Assembly: GCA_934561335.1 (NCBI GenBank)
Contig: CAKTGD010000022.1
Coordinates: 1 to 14,618 of the forward strand
Source: an uncultured Oscillospiraceae bacterium
Lineage (GTDB): Bacteria; Bacillota_A; Clostridia; Oscillospirales; Oscillospiraceae
Length of the DNA: 14,618 nt
Reading direction: 5' to 3'
Numbering within the stretch: position 1 is the first letter of the stretch; every line of letters begins with the position of its first letter. A program made the position numbers and the translations under genes. Shown here one piece after another: positions 1 to 6,653 of this stretch. The notes beneath the pieces were generated by a model. That model did not search any database, had not been told where the DNA came from, and saw only the letters and a list, made by a program, of their open reading frames with translations.

Positions 1-201
1 CTCACATACCGCGCAGACCGCGCCCTTTTCGGCGGCCATGGGGATGAAGCGGTGGCCGTCCACCGCCTCGCCGCTGATGGCTACAAATACGTTTCCGCTT
101 TCCGTAGAGCGGGAGTCATAGCTCACGCCGCTGATCTCGCCTTCAAGATCCGCGGTGGCAGACAGAATAGGCAGCCCCTTCAATACGTCTTTTAATTTCA
201 T
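1..201 (-). CDS. murE: UDP-N-acetylmuramoyl-tripeptide synthetase MurE, N-terminal part
   Basis: MurE is the cytoplasmic ligase that adds the third amino acid (diaminopimelate or lysine) to UDP-MurNAc-L-Ala-D-Glu in peptidoglycan synthesis. Only the first 67 codons are in the window; the gene runs off the left edge. The visible part is the Mur ligase N-terminal domain, with the pattern SYDSR (residues 28-32), then VFVAISGEAVDGHRF (about 38-52) and a following AAEKGA, all typical of the UDP-substrate-binding region. The ATG at 199-201 has a strong GAGGAGG ribosome binding site upstream. It follows the PBP gene on the same strand, the usual Gram-positive dcw order. MurF has a similar N-terminus, so the choice of MurE rests on SYDSR plus gene order. 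Confidence 0.87.
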   Translation of the reverse strand, partial: MKLKDVLKGLPILSATADLEGEISGVSYDSRSTESGNVFVAISGEAVDGHRFIPMAAEKGAVCAVCE

Positions 202-223
202 GGAAGATTCCTCCTCAAGTTCT

Positions 224-261
224 GTTTGGGAACGGTACAGCTATCGTTTCGGGACGGTATA
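224..261. repeat. 16-bp imperfect direct repeat in the murE leader
   Basis: GTTTGGGAACGGTACA (224-239) and GTTTCGGGACGGTATA (246-261) match at 13 of 16 positions, with a 22-bp period (about two helical turns). The right copy ends in a perfect palindrome, CGGTATACCG (255-264). The pair lies between the murE -10 element and its ribosome binding site, where an operator could sit. No regulator is recognised. Confidence 0.45.
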
Positions 262-273
262 CCGCTTGGCACC

Positions 274-302
274 AGTATAGCAGACATAAAACGCATAGAA
301 AA
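274..302 (-). promoter_or_regulatory. Candidate extended -10 promoter for murE
   Basis: On the minus strand TATACT (274-279) is preceded by TGC, giving the extended -10 form TGnTATACT. The hexamer 17 bp upstream is TTTTCT (297-302), a poor -35, but extended -10 promoters can tolerate that. The 139 bp between the PBP stop and the murE start contain no terminator, so murE is probably also read from the upstream dcw promoter. This would be an internal promoter. Confidence 0.5.
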
Positions 303-340
303 GGACTTTATCTGCCGGTTATATGGCAAAAGCTGCGTCT

Positions 341-2614
341 TTAGTCCCGCACAGTGGTATCCCCCAGCCGCACGGTAATGACCGTTCCGGCGGGTACCTC
401 CGTTCCGGCCTCCTGCTCCTGACTGAACACCAGTACGGTGTTGGATTCAGAGCTGGTCGTGCCGGTAAAACGGATCAGCAGGCCCGCATTGGTGACGGCG
501 GTGTTGGCCTCGGAGGGCGTGCGTCCCACCAGAGAGGGCACTGTACACATTTTATCCGATTTTTCGGCACCGGCATACAGCACAACAGTGGATTTTCCCG
601 GAATGATGGCGCCGCCCACAGGCGTCTGGTCGGTGATATTCTCGCCGTCGCCTTCCACCTTGCAGGCAAAGCCGCGCTCCTTCATGCGGTCCTTGGCCTC
701 TGCCACGGACATGCCGATCACATTGGGAACCGTGGTGTCCACGCCCATCAGCTCCTCGGCGCTATAGCTGGGCTCAATGCCCAGATAGGGGAGGATCTCC
801 TCCATAATATGGCTGGCTGTGGGCGCGACCATGTTGCCGCCGGATACATAGGTGCCGGTGGAGCGGCTGGGGGTATCCATGGTGATCAGCATCATGATCT
901 GAGGATCGTCTGCCGGGGCAAAGCACAGGAAGGAAACCACCACGTCGCCGGTCTGGCCCTTATCGGCCGTGCCGGTCTTGCCGCCGATACGGTAGCCTGC
1001 CACCTGACCGTTTTTACCGGTGCCGCTGGCCACCACATATTCCAGACATTCCCGGACGGTGGCGGAGGTTTCCTCGCTGATGACCTGACGCACCGGCGTA
1101 TCGTCATGCTGCCAGATCACGTTCCCCTCGCTGTCGGTGATCTGCTTGGCAAAGTGAGGGGTATAGAGGTATCCGCCGTTGACGCAGGCGGCCTGCGCCG
1201 TGATCAGGGCCAGCGGCGTGACGGTGAAGTTCTGACCGAAGGAATAGCAGGCCAGATCCAGCTGGGTAAAGCTGGCGTCTGCGGCAAATACGCCGGTGGC
1301 CTCGCCGCCCAGATCAATGCCTGTGGCGGACATAAGGCCAAAGGAGCGCATGTATTCATAGAATTTATCTGTGCCCAGCTTCAGACCGTAGGAGATAAAG
1401 GCGGGGTTGCAGGAGTTACCCACTGTCTGCTTCAGGTTTTGATAGCCGTGTCCGGCAACGTTGGAGCAGTGGATGGTCTGCCCGGAGATGGTCACTGCGC
1501 CGCCGCAGTTGACCATGGTATTCTCATCAATCAGCCCTTCCTCCAGCGCGGCGGCCAGCGTCACGACCTTGAAGGTGGAGCCGGGCTCGAAGGTATCGTT
1601 CAGCGCCTTGTTGCGCCATTGGATCAGCTGCGCGTCACCCGTGTCGAGCTCGCCGCGCTCAATGCGCTCCAGCAGCGTTTTGTCGCTGACGGTGGCAAAA
1701 TCGTTCAGATCGTAGTTGGGGTAGGAGGCCATGGCCAGAATGCCGCCGTTGCGCACGTCCATAATAATGCCGGTGGCGCCGTTGGCCGGGGAGAAGGCGC
1801 TGCACATCTCCTCCATGCCCTTTTGCAGATAGTACTGCACGGTGGATTCCAGCGTTACCTGCAATTCATCGCCGTTTTCCGGGGCGAAATACTGGGAATA
1901 CTCAAACAGCATGTCGTTCTGCCGGTTGTCCTTCGCCGTAACCACAAGGCCGGATTTTCCTTGCAGCTGCTTGTCATATTCCGCCTCCAGCCCGTACAGA
2001 CCCGTATAGTCGGTGCCTACAAAGCCGATGACGTGGGAAGCAAGGTCGCTGTAGGGATAGTAGCGCTTGGCATCGGTGGTCAGGAATACGCCCTTGACCT
2101 TGTTTTCATTGATGTATTGGCGCACCTGATTGGCAACGTCCTCCTCCACACGGTATCTTAAAATCTCGTACATGGAGTCGGTCCGGGCCATTTTTTTCAG
2201 GATGCCGTCCTCGCTGATATCCAGAATTTTGGCCAGTGCGCCGGCCAGAATCTCCTTGGTCCATGCCACGGGATTTTTCTCATCGTTCAGCGCGTCGTTG
2301 ATCTCTTTGGGTGAGAGGAAAATCGTCTCCGCCGTGGATGAGATGGCCAGAATGTTGCCGGAGGCATCGTAGATCGTGCCGCGGTTGGCCGTGACCACGC
2401 TGCTGCGGGTCTGCTGGCTGACTGCCTTGGATTGCAGCTCCTCGTGGCGGGTGATCTGAAGGGAATACAGCTTGAAGAACAGCACGATGAACATGCCGAT
2501 GCCCATAATCAGCATCAGCACAAAGGTGCGGCTCTGGATAACACGGTTGGCCCGGCGAATGGATTCGTCCTTTCGGCCGGGATTCTGGCGGTTGTGCGGG
2601 TAATTCTGCGGCAT
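341..2614 (-). CDS. pbpB: Class B penicillin-binding protein with two PASTA domains (PBP2B/SpoVD family)
   Basis: This is a membrane-anchored D,D-transpeptidase that cross-links peptidoglycan at the septum or, if a SpoVD, in the spore cortex. Numbered from the ATG at 2614 (757 aa) there is one N-terminal membrane segment (about 31-50), a PBP dimerisation domain starting near RGTIYD (78-83), and a transpeptidase domain with the acyl-serine motif STFK (346-349), SCN (401-403) and KTG (546-548). Two PASTA domains follow (about 628-690 and 692-757). B. subtilis PBP2B has two PASTA domains and SpoVD one, so the count favours PBP2B, but this is the only such PBP seen here and could serve both roles. 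The start at 2614 is chosen because AAGGAG lies 7 bp upstream; a TTG at 2674 extends the frame by 20 unlikely residues and lies in a hairpin. Confidence 0.92.
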   Translation of the reverse strand: MPQNYPHNRQNPGRKDESIRRANRVIQSRTFVLMLIMGIGMFIVLFFKLYSLQITRHEELQSKAVSQQTRSSVVTANRGTIYDASGNILAISSTAETIFLSPKEINDALNDEKNPVAWTKEILAGALAKILDISEDGILKKMARTDSMYEILRYRVEEDVANQVRQYINENKVKGVFLTTDAKRYYPYSDLASHVIGFVGTDYTGLYGLEAEYDKQLQGKSGLVVTAKDNRQNDMLFEYSQYFAPENGDELQVTLESTVQYYLQKGMEEMCSAFSPANGATGIIMDVRNGGILAMASYPNYDLNDFATVSDKTLLERIERGELDTGDAQLIQWRNKALNDTFEPGSTFKVVTLAAALEEGLIDENTMVNCGGAVTISGQTIHCSNVAGHGYQNLKQTVGNSCNPAFISYGLKLGTDKFYEYMRSFGLMSATGIDLGGEATGVFAADASFTQLDLACYSFGQNFTVTPLALITAQAACVNGGYLYTPHFAKQITDSEGNVIWQHDDTPVRQVISEETSATVRECLEYVVASGTGKNGQVAGYRIGGKTGTADKGQTGDVVVSFLCFAPADDPQIMMLITMDTPSRSTGTYVSGGNMVAPTASHIMEEILPYLGIEPSYSAEELMGVDTTVPNVIGMSVAEAKDRMKERGFACKVEGDGENITDQTPVGGAIIPGKSTVVLYAGAEKSDKMCTVPSLVGRTPSEANTAVTNAGLLIRFTGTTSSESNTVLVFSQEQEAGTEVPAGTVITVRLGDTTVRD

Positions 2615-2662
2615 GGTGCGGCTCCTTTTGCGGGTGGATGGAGAGGGATATGGAAAGTCCAA

Positions 2663-2698
2663 AGCAAGGAGCAAGAATTGATCTTCTTACTCCTTGCT
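2663..2698 (-). promoter_or_regulatory. 15-bp hairpin between ftsL and the PBP gene
   Basis: Arms 2663-2677 and 2684-2698 are complementary over 15 bp around a 6-base loop. The single non-Watson-Crick position is a G-U pair in minus-strand RNA but a C-A clash in plus-strand RNA, so the structure belongs to the dcw transcript. The run of U after it is weak, so it is not a convincing full terminator. Its downstream arm contains GCUCCUU, which could also pair with the ribosome binding site AAGGAGC of the PBP gene (about 2621-2627). It may act as an attenuator, RNA processing site or translational switch. Confidence 0.6.
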
Positions 2699-2721
2699 GT
2701 TTGCGTCATTATACGGTGTGT

Positions 2722-3255
2722 TCAGCGGAAATATTCCCATAGGGACCGTGCGCTGCTTTTCAAAGTGGTGACGGTTTTTTCAATGATGCCGGGCTCATCT
2801 GCGTAGACCACGGCGGCGTCGGCGCCGCTCAGGTCAATATACTGGATCTGACCGGAGGTAGGCTTGGACATACCGGCCTCCTCGGCGGCCGCCTTGACGG
2901 TGGCCAAATCGAAGGTCTTTTCGTATTCGGTCAGCAAGGAGACATGCTCATCCTCCAGAGCGGCCAGCTCCTGCTTGATGGTAACCACATGGTTGGAGAC
3001 GGTGGTCAGCTGGACATAACCCAGCAGCAGCACCATCACCAGCGCTGCGATGACAACAATGCCGCCCAACAGCAATGCGGAGGGACGGGCCTTGGCCTGC
3101 ACCTGCGGACGGCGCTGTGCCTTCGGCTGGGGCGCGGGCGCGCTGGGACGCATGTCTCCGGCTTCCTCCAACTGGCGCTCACGCACCATCGAATCCAGAT
3201 CATAGGCCAGAGAACCGTATATCATTGTCATGTTGCGGCGGCGTTCATCGGTCAC
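2722..3255 (-). CDS. ftsL: FtsL-like cell division protein
   Basis: The product is probably the bitopic division protein that joins DivIC/FtsB and the class B PBP at the septum. It has a basic, proline- and alanine-rich cytoplasmic N-terminus (1-58), one membrane segment (about 59-81, LLLGGIVVIAALVMVLLLGY), and an outside heptad-like coiled coil (about 82-112) with a 65-residue tail. That layout, plus its place between rsmH and the PBP gene, identifies it; sequence conservation in this family is low. At 177 aa it is longer than typical FtsL (roughly 100-120 aa), through both N- and C-terminal extensions. The start is GTG at 3253-3255 with GAGGAG 9 bp upstream; the next ATG (3231) has no ribosome binding site. 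Confidence 0.8.
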   Translation of the reverse strand: MTDERRRNMTMIYGSLAYDLDSMVRERQLEEAGDMRPSAPAPQPKAQRRPQVQAKARPSALLLGGIVVIAALVMVLLLGYVQLTTVSNHVVTIKQELAALEDEHVSLLTEYEKTFDLATVKAAAEEAGMSKPTSGQIQYIDLSGADAAVVYADEPGIIEKTVTTLKSSARSLWEYFR

Positions 3256-3297
3256 GGAGAAGCACTCCTCTCTTTTTTTCTCTCTCTTTTGGGTATC

Positions 3298-4260
3298 TTA
3301 TAATTTTTCTGCGACCCGCAGCTTGGCGCTTCGTGCCCGCGGATTTTCGGCCAGCTCCGCCTCGCCCGCCACAATGGGCTTGCGGGAGATGAGTTTCATT
3401 TTGGGCTTTTTCCCGCACACACAAACGGGAAAGCTGGTGGGACAGGTGCAGCCGGTGGCCAGCTCCTGCATGGTTTTTTTAATCATGCGGTCTTCCAGCG
3501 AATGGAAGGAGATCACGGCAAGGCGGCCGCCTGTATTCAGGTGCTCGCAACCGGCGCTCAGCATAGGGGGGAGGGCGTCCAGTTCACCGTTGACGGCGAT
3601 GCGGATCGCCTGAAAGCTGCGCTTGGCAGGGTGCTGCTTTTCACGGAGCGCCTGAGGCGGCATGGCGGAGCGGATCACGTCCACCAGCTGATAGGTGGTC
3701 TCGATAGGCGCCGACTGGCGCACACGGCAGATATTTCTGGCAATGGCGGGGGCATAGCGCTCCTCACCATACTCATAGAGGATGCGGCGCAGCTCCTCGT
3801 AGGACCAGCTATTGACCACCTGGCGGGCATCCAGCGCCGCGCTGCGATCCATCCGCATATCCAGCGGCGCATCTTGCATGTAGCTGAAGCCCCGCTGCGC
3901 ATCGTCCAGCTGGGGGGAGGACACGCCCAGATCGAAGAGCATGCCGTCCACACCGGAAATGTGCAGCTCGTCCAATATTTCACCGATGCGTTCAAAATTG
4001 CTGTGTACCAGCGTGACGCGAGCTTGATAGTCACGAAGCCGCTCCTGTGCAGCGGCGATGGCAGTCTCGTCCCGGTCAATGCCGATGAGCCGGCCGCTTG
4101 TCAGCCGCCGGGCAATCTCCAGCGAGTGACCGGCACGGCCCAGCGTGCCGTCCACATACACGCCATCGGGACGGATGTTCAGCGCCTCCAGACATTCATT
4201 GAGCAGCACCGGACGATGGCCATAGAGGAGATCCTCCTGTACATTGTGGTTTATTTCCAT
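3298..4260 (-). CDS. rsmH: 16S rRNA (cytosine1402-N4)-methyltransferase RsmH
   Basis: RsmH (MraW) uses S-adenosylmethionine to methylate N4 of C1402 in the decoding centre of 16S rRNA. Visible family marks are HRPVLLNE (15-22), the SAM-binding GTLGRAGHS (38-46), FDLGVSSPQLD (about 109-119) and GFSYMQDAPLDMRMD (about 124-138), with ISFHSLEDR and a Cys-rich CTCPTSFPVCVCGKKP segment near the C-terminus. The length of 320 aa is normal. Its ATG is only 3 bp after the mraZ stop, and the sequence ahead of it has a poor ribosome binding site, so translation is probably coupled to mraZ. It is the second gene of the dcw cluster. Confidence 0.97.
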   Translation of the reverse strand: MEINHNVQEDLLYGHRPVLLNECLEALNIRPDGVYVDGTLGRAGHSLEIARRLTSGRLIGIDRDETAIAAAQERLRDYQARVTLVHSNFERIGEILDELHISGVDGMLFDLGVSSPQLDDAQRGFSYMQDAPLDMRMDRSAALDARQVVNSWSYEELRRILYEYGEERYAPAIARNICRVRQSAPIETTYQLVDVIRSAMPPQALREKQHPAKRSFQAIRIAVNGELDALPPMLSAGCEHLNTGGRLAVISFHSLEDRMIKKTMQELATGCTCPTSFPVCVCGKKPKMKLISRKPIVAGEAELAENPRARSAKLRVAEKL

Positions 4261-4263
4261 GCC

Positions 4264-4680
4264 TTAAAGCCCCATTTCCGCCATGGCCAGCTCTAGAGAA
4301 CCGTCAGCAAAGGCGGCATTTTCAATTTCGGCCCAGCGCTGGGCATTCCAGATCTCTACCCGGTCGAAGCTGCCGGTGACCACCACGTCTTTTTCCAGGC
4401 CTGCGTACTGCCGCAGCTTCAGCGGCAGCAGGATACGGCCCTGCGCATCCGGCTCACAGTCGGCGGCCAGCGCGAACATGGGGCGCAGCCGCTTGACATC
4501 GCTGTAATTCATGGTTTTCAGCTTGTCCATCACGGTGTTCCAGCTGTCGTCCGAGTATACCGACAGGCAGTGATCCTGCCCTATGGTGACGTGGAAGGTG
4601 CTGCCCAGCTCCTCACGCAGCTTGGCGGGGATGAACAGACGGCCCTTGGCGTCAATGGTGTGCGCATATTGACCTGTCAT
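4264..4680 (-). CDS. mraZ: Transcriptional regulator MraZ
   Basis: MraZ is a DNA-binding, ring-forming protein that controls the dcw operon it heads. The 138-aa product has two SpoVT/AbrB-like halves, each with the DxxGRxxxP signature: DAKGRLFIP (about 10-18) and DAQGRILLP (about 78-86). The start is the ATG at 4680, supported by GGGAGGTGA about 6 bp upstream and by the usual N-terminus (M-x-G-x-Y-x-H-x-I-D-x-K-G-R). An upstream ATG in the same frame (4731) would add 17 residues read from the operator region and is rejected. GTGGnG repeats lie in its leader, so it is probably autoregulated. Confidence 0.96.
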   Translation of the reverse strand: MTGQYAHTIDAKGRLFIPAKLREELGSTFHVTIGQDHCLSVYSDDSWNTVMDKLKTMNYSDVKRLRPMFALAADCEPDAQGRILLPLKLRQYAGLEKDVVVTGSFDRVEIWNAQRWAEIENAAFADGSLELAMAEMGL

Positions 4681-4723
4681 GTTCTTCACCTCCCGACCGT
4701 TTTGCGTGAAGTGTGGGATTATC

Positions 4724-4760
4724 CACCACAAATGTGGATATTGGCTCCACTATTCACCAC
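4724..4760 (-). promoter_or_regulatory. Candidate MraZ-binding repeats
   Basis: On the minus strand the motif GTGGnG occurs at 4760-4755 (GTGGTG), 4750-4745 (GTGGAG) and 4729-4724 (GTGGTG), spaced 10 and 21 bp, so all three fall on nearly the same face of the helix. Known MraZ boxes are short G-rich repeats at about 10-bp steps downstream of the mraZ promoter; the place and spacing fit, though the middle step is skipped. GTGG copies on the other strand (4713 and 4734) form small dyads with these. Confidence 0.6.
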
Positions 4761-4768
4761 TAGTTCAC

Positions 4769-4797
4769 AGTATAGCGAAATCGGAAAGAGATTGCAA
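4769..4797 (-). promoter_or_regulatory. Sigma-A promoter of the dcw cluster
   Basis: On the minus strand TTGCAA (4792-4797) and TATACT (4769-4774) are separated by exactly 17 bp. Transcription should start near 4762, just ahead of the first GTGGnG repeat, which leaves a leader of about 80 bases before mraZ. This promoter should drive mraZ, rsmH, ftsL, the PBP gene and probably murE. Confidence 0.8.
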
Positions 4798-4890
4798 GGG
4801 AAAATTTTGCAGCAAATACAGGGGGTTGCGGGCTGCATTTCCAGCATTTTCCTATAAAAAGAGCAACAATAAAACGTATGTTTCACTTTG

Positions 4891-4934
4891 AAAAAGAGAA
4901 AACGTCAGGAACACAATATCTTGTGTTTCTGACG
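4891..4934 (-). terminator. Second terminator-like hairpin upstream of the dcw promoter
   Basis: Arms 4903-4916 and 4921-4934 pair over 14 bp around the loop TATC. On the minus strand the stem is followed by TTTTCTCTTTTT, a good U-tract, but has one A-C mismatch; on the plus strand the stem is complete (with G-U) but lacks a U-tract. The U-tract makes a minus-strand terminator the best reading. The 4798-5033 gap otherwise holds no gene that I can see. Confidence 0.55.
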
Positions 4935-5027
4935 AAGAATGGCACAAAATGAGGGAAGTTGTGCAAAGTGTAGAAATTATGATTGAAAATTTGTGAGTTT
5001 TACACAGATGGGCTGAGAGGTGCAAAA

Positions 5028-5071
5028 GGAAAAAACCGCCTGAGGCAGGGAGCTTCCTGCCTCAGGCGGTT
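5028..5071 (-). terminator. Rho-independent terminator of the HAD-to-coiled-coil operon
   Basis: Arms 5034-5049 and 5056-5071 pair perfectly over 16 bp around a 6-base loop; the minus-strand RNA ends the stem in GCGGUU and continues into UUUUCC. It begins 14 bp after the stop of the coiled-coil gene and should end the six-gene operon. Confidence 0.93.
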
Positions 5072-5084
5072 GATGGCGGCGGAT

Positions 5085-5615
5085 TTACTTGTTGGTGTCG
5101 TCCCCGTTTTTGGCGGCATCCTGCTTCAGGTGTTCCTGAGCGGCCTGCATCTGCTCTTGAGAGGCGGTGCGGAACTGGACACGGGAGGACTGCACCTCGG
5201 CCAGCGCGGTTTGGATAGCCTCTTCCGTGCGGCGCAGCGCATCCTCGGTATAGGTGTTGGCCACGCGGTACAGCTCGCGGCTGCGCTCCTCGGCCCGGTG
5301 GATGATATCGGCACTCTTTTGCCGTGCCTGCTGAATGACTTCGCTTTCCGAGACGATGGTTTTTGCGTCCAGCTCGGCCTGACGCATCATCTTCTCTACT
5401 TCCTTTTTAGCCCCGGCCACATAGTCGTTGCGGGCGGCAATCAGCTCCTTGGCCTTTTTCAGCTCCAGAGGCAGCTTGGAGCGCATTTCGTCCAGAATGT
5501 CCAGCGCCTCATCCCGGTTGATGGTGCATTTTTCGGCACTGAAAGCAACGCTCTTGGCCTCGTCAATCATGGTATAGAGCATGTCAATCAGGCGCTGTAC
5601 GTCTTTTTCTTCCAT
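5085..5615 (-). CDS. Coiled-coil protein of unknown function
   Basis: A soluble, charged, mostly helical protein of 176 aa with long heptad-like stretches (about 35-165) rich in E, K, A and R and no membrane segment. Proteins of this kind next to coaD are often labelled ATPase or V-type ATPase subunit H by coiled-coil similarity, and DivIVA-like coiled coils also resemble it; I do not see a catalytic motif and would not assign an ATPase role. The ATG at 5615 is chosen because AAAGGATGTGA, one base from the ideal AAAGGAGGTGA, ends 8 bp before it; the GTG 12 bp upstream (5627) sits on top of that site. The ATG lies 1 bp after the coaD stop, so it is translated with coaD. A strong terminator follows. 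Confidence 0.8.
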   Translation of the reverse strand: MEEKDVQRLIDMLYTMIDEAKSVAFSAEKCTINRDEALDILDEMRSKLPLELKKAKELIAARNDYVAGAKKEVEKMMRQAELDAKTIVSESEVIQQARQKSADIIHRAEERSRELYRVANTYTEDALRRTEEAIQTALAEVQSSRVQFRTASQEQMQAAQEHLKQDAAKNGDDTNK

Positions 5616-5616
5616 G

Positions 5617-6099
5617 TCAGCGGTCACATCCTTTCATCAATTCCTCCGCAACCGGTGCGGGTACATACTTTTCTAAAGGCTGGTGATAGCGGATCATTTC
5701 GCGGGCCATCGTGGAGCTGAAATGCTCGAATTCTGCCTGAGCGGGCAGCAGCAGCGTTTCCAGCGTGGGGTCAATACCCTGATTGATCCGGGCCATCTGC
5801 ATCTCTGAATCAAAATCCGTCATATTGCGCACACCCTTGACAATGATGTGGGCGTTTTTCTGCCGGGCATAGTCTGCCAGCAGCCCGGAAAACAGCTCCG
5901 CCTGCGCGTTGGGAATGTGGGCAATGGATTTTTGGATCAGCTCCAGCCGCTTTTCCTGCGTAAACATGGGCTGTTTTTTGTCACAGTTGACCATCACGCA
6001 CATATATACCCGGTCAAAGCACCGGGCGGCCCGGCTGAGTATATCCAGATGCCCCAGTGTGATGGGGTCAAAGCTGCCGGGATAAATGGCGATCTTCAT
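5617..6099 (-). CDS. coaD: Phosphopantetheine adenylyltransferase CoaD
   Basis: CoaD joins 4'-phosphopantetheine and ATP to dephospho-CoA, the penultimate step of coenzyme A synthesis, as a cytoplasmic hexamer. The 160-aa product has the nucleotidyltransferase signature YPGSFDPITLGH (6-17, with the catalytic His 17), the substrate Lys in CDKKQP (39-44), and the family segment VKGVRNMTDFDSEMQMA (about 87-103). The later ATP-contact motif is FSSTMARE (127-134) where SSS/SST is usual. The start is the ATG at 6099, which overlaps the rsmD stop by ATGA and has GAGGA 7 bp upstream; the open frame extends 49 codons further up but that part lies inside rsmD. The rsmD-coaD pair is a common Gram-positive arrangement. 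Confidence 0.97.
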   Translation of the reverse strand: MKIAIYPGSFDPITLGHLDILSRAARCFDRVYMCVMVNCDKKQPMFTQEKRLELIQKSIAHIPNAQAELFSGLLADYARQKNAHIIVKGVRNMTDFDSEMQMARINQGIDPTLETLLLPAQAEFEHFSSTMAREMIRYHQPLEKYVPAPVAEELMKGCDR

Positions 6100-6653
6100 A
6101 GGGTATCCTCGTTTCCGCTGCGGTGATAGACGCTCAGCTTGATTTTGCCGTATCGATACTGACGGTACAGCGAATAGGGCGGCGCCAGTGCCGGTAATTC
6201 CGTTTCTACGGCACTTTCCGCCACAATTATACCATGTTCGCGGCAAATGTCAAATGCGGCGATATCCTCCAGTGCCCGGATCAAAAGATCGGAGGCATAG
6301 GGGGGATCCAGAAAGACGATGTCAAACTTTTCGCCGCTTTTCAGATAGGCCATGGCGTCGCCGCTGCGCACCACCGCCCGGTCGCTCAAGCCGCAGACCT
6401 CCAGATTTTCCCGGATCAGCTTCACCGCGTCGTTGCGCTGGTCAATGAACACGCATTGCCGTGCGCCGCGGCTGAGGGCCTCAATGCCCAGCTGACCGGT
6501 TCCGGCGAACAGGTCCAGTACCCGCCGCCCCTCAATGTCAAACTGAATGATGGAGAAGATGCTCTCTTTTACCTTTCCCGTAGTGGGACGGGTCTCCAGC
6601 CCCTGTAATTCCTTCAGGATCCTGCCGCGGGCAGAGCCGGTGATTACTCTCAT
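6096..6653 (-). CDS. rsmD: 16S rRNA (guanine966-N2)-methyltransferase RsmD
   Basis: RsmD methylates N2 of G966 in 16S rRNA using S-adenosylmethionine. The 185-aa product begins MRVITGSARGR and carries RPTTGKVKESIF (22-33), the SAM-binding motif LDLFAGTGQLGIEALSRGA (46-64) and the catalytic DPPY (116-119), all standard for the family. Its ATG overlaps the stop of the preceding phosphodiesterase gene (ATGA), with AGGGGG about 9 bp upstream, and its own stop overlaps the coaD start, so the three are translationally coupled. Length is normal. Confidence 0.95.
   Translation of the reverse strand: MRVITGSARGRILKELQGLETRPTTGKVKESIFSIIQFDIEGRRVLDLFAGTGQLGIEALSRGARQCVFIDQRNDAVKLIRENLEVCGLSDRAVVRSGDAMAYLKSGEKFDIVFLDPPYASDLLIRALEDIAAFDICREHGIIVAESAVETELPALAPPYSLYRQYRYGKIKLSVYHRSGNEDTL

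Noticed and set aside
323..2161. Plus-strand open frame of 612 codons opposite the PBP gene
   Set aside because: It is His/Gly-rich with no recognisable domain, and the opposite strand has a PBP with all catalytic motifs. Long antisense frames are common in GC-rich genes.
2615..2674. TTG start at 2674 that would lengthen the PBP by 20 residues
   Set aside because: The codon lies within a hairpin, its only upstream AAGGAG is 15 bp away and paired, and the ATG at 2614 has a well-placed site.
3256..3297. Purine-rich tract between rsmH and ftsL on the minus strand
   Set aside because: It can be explained as a simple low-complexity spacer with the ftsL ribosome binding site; no hairpin or promoter is seen in it.
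4681..4731. Upstream start that would lengthen MraZ by 17 residues
   Set aside because: It uses the operator region and has no ribosome binding site, while the ATG at 4680 has a strong one and the typical MraZ N-terminus.
5008..5030. GCTGAGAGGTGC, reminiscent of the CUGAGA core of a TPP riboswitch
   Set aside because: The rest of the THI element is absent and the stretch runs directly into the operon terminator, with no thiamine gene nearby.
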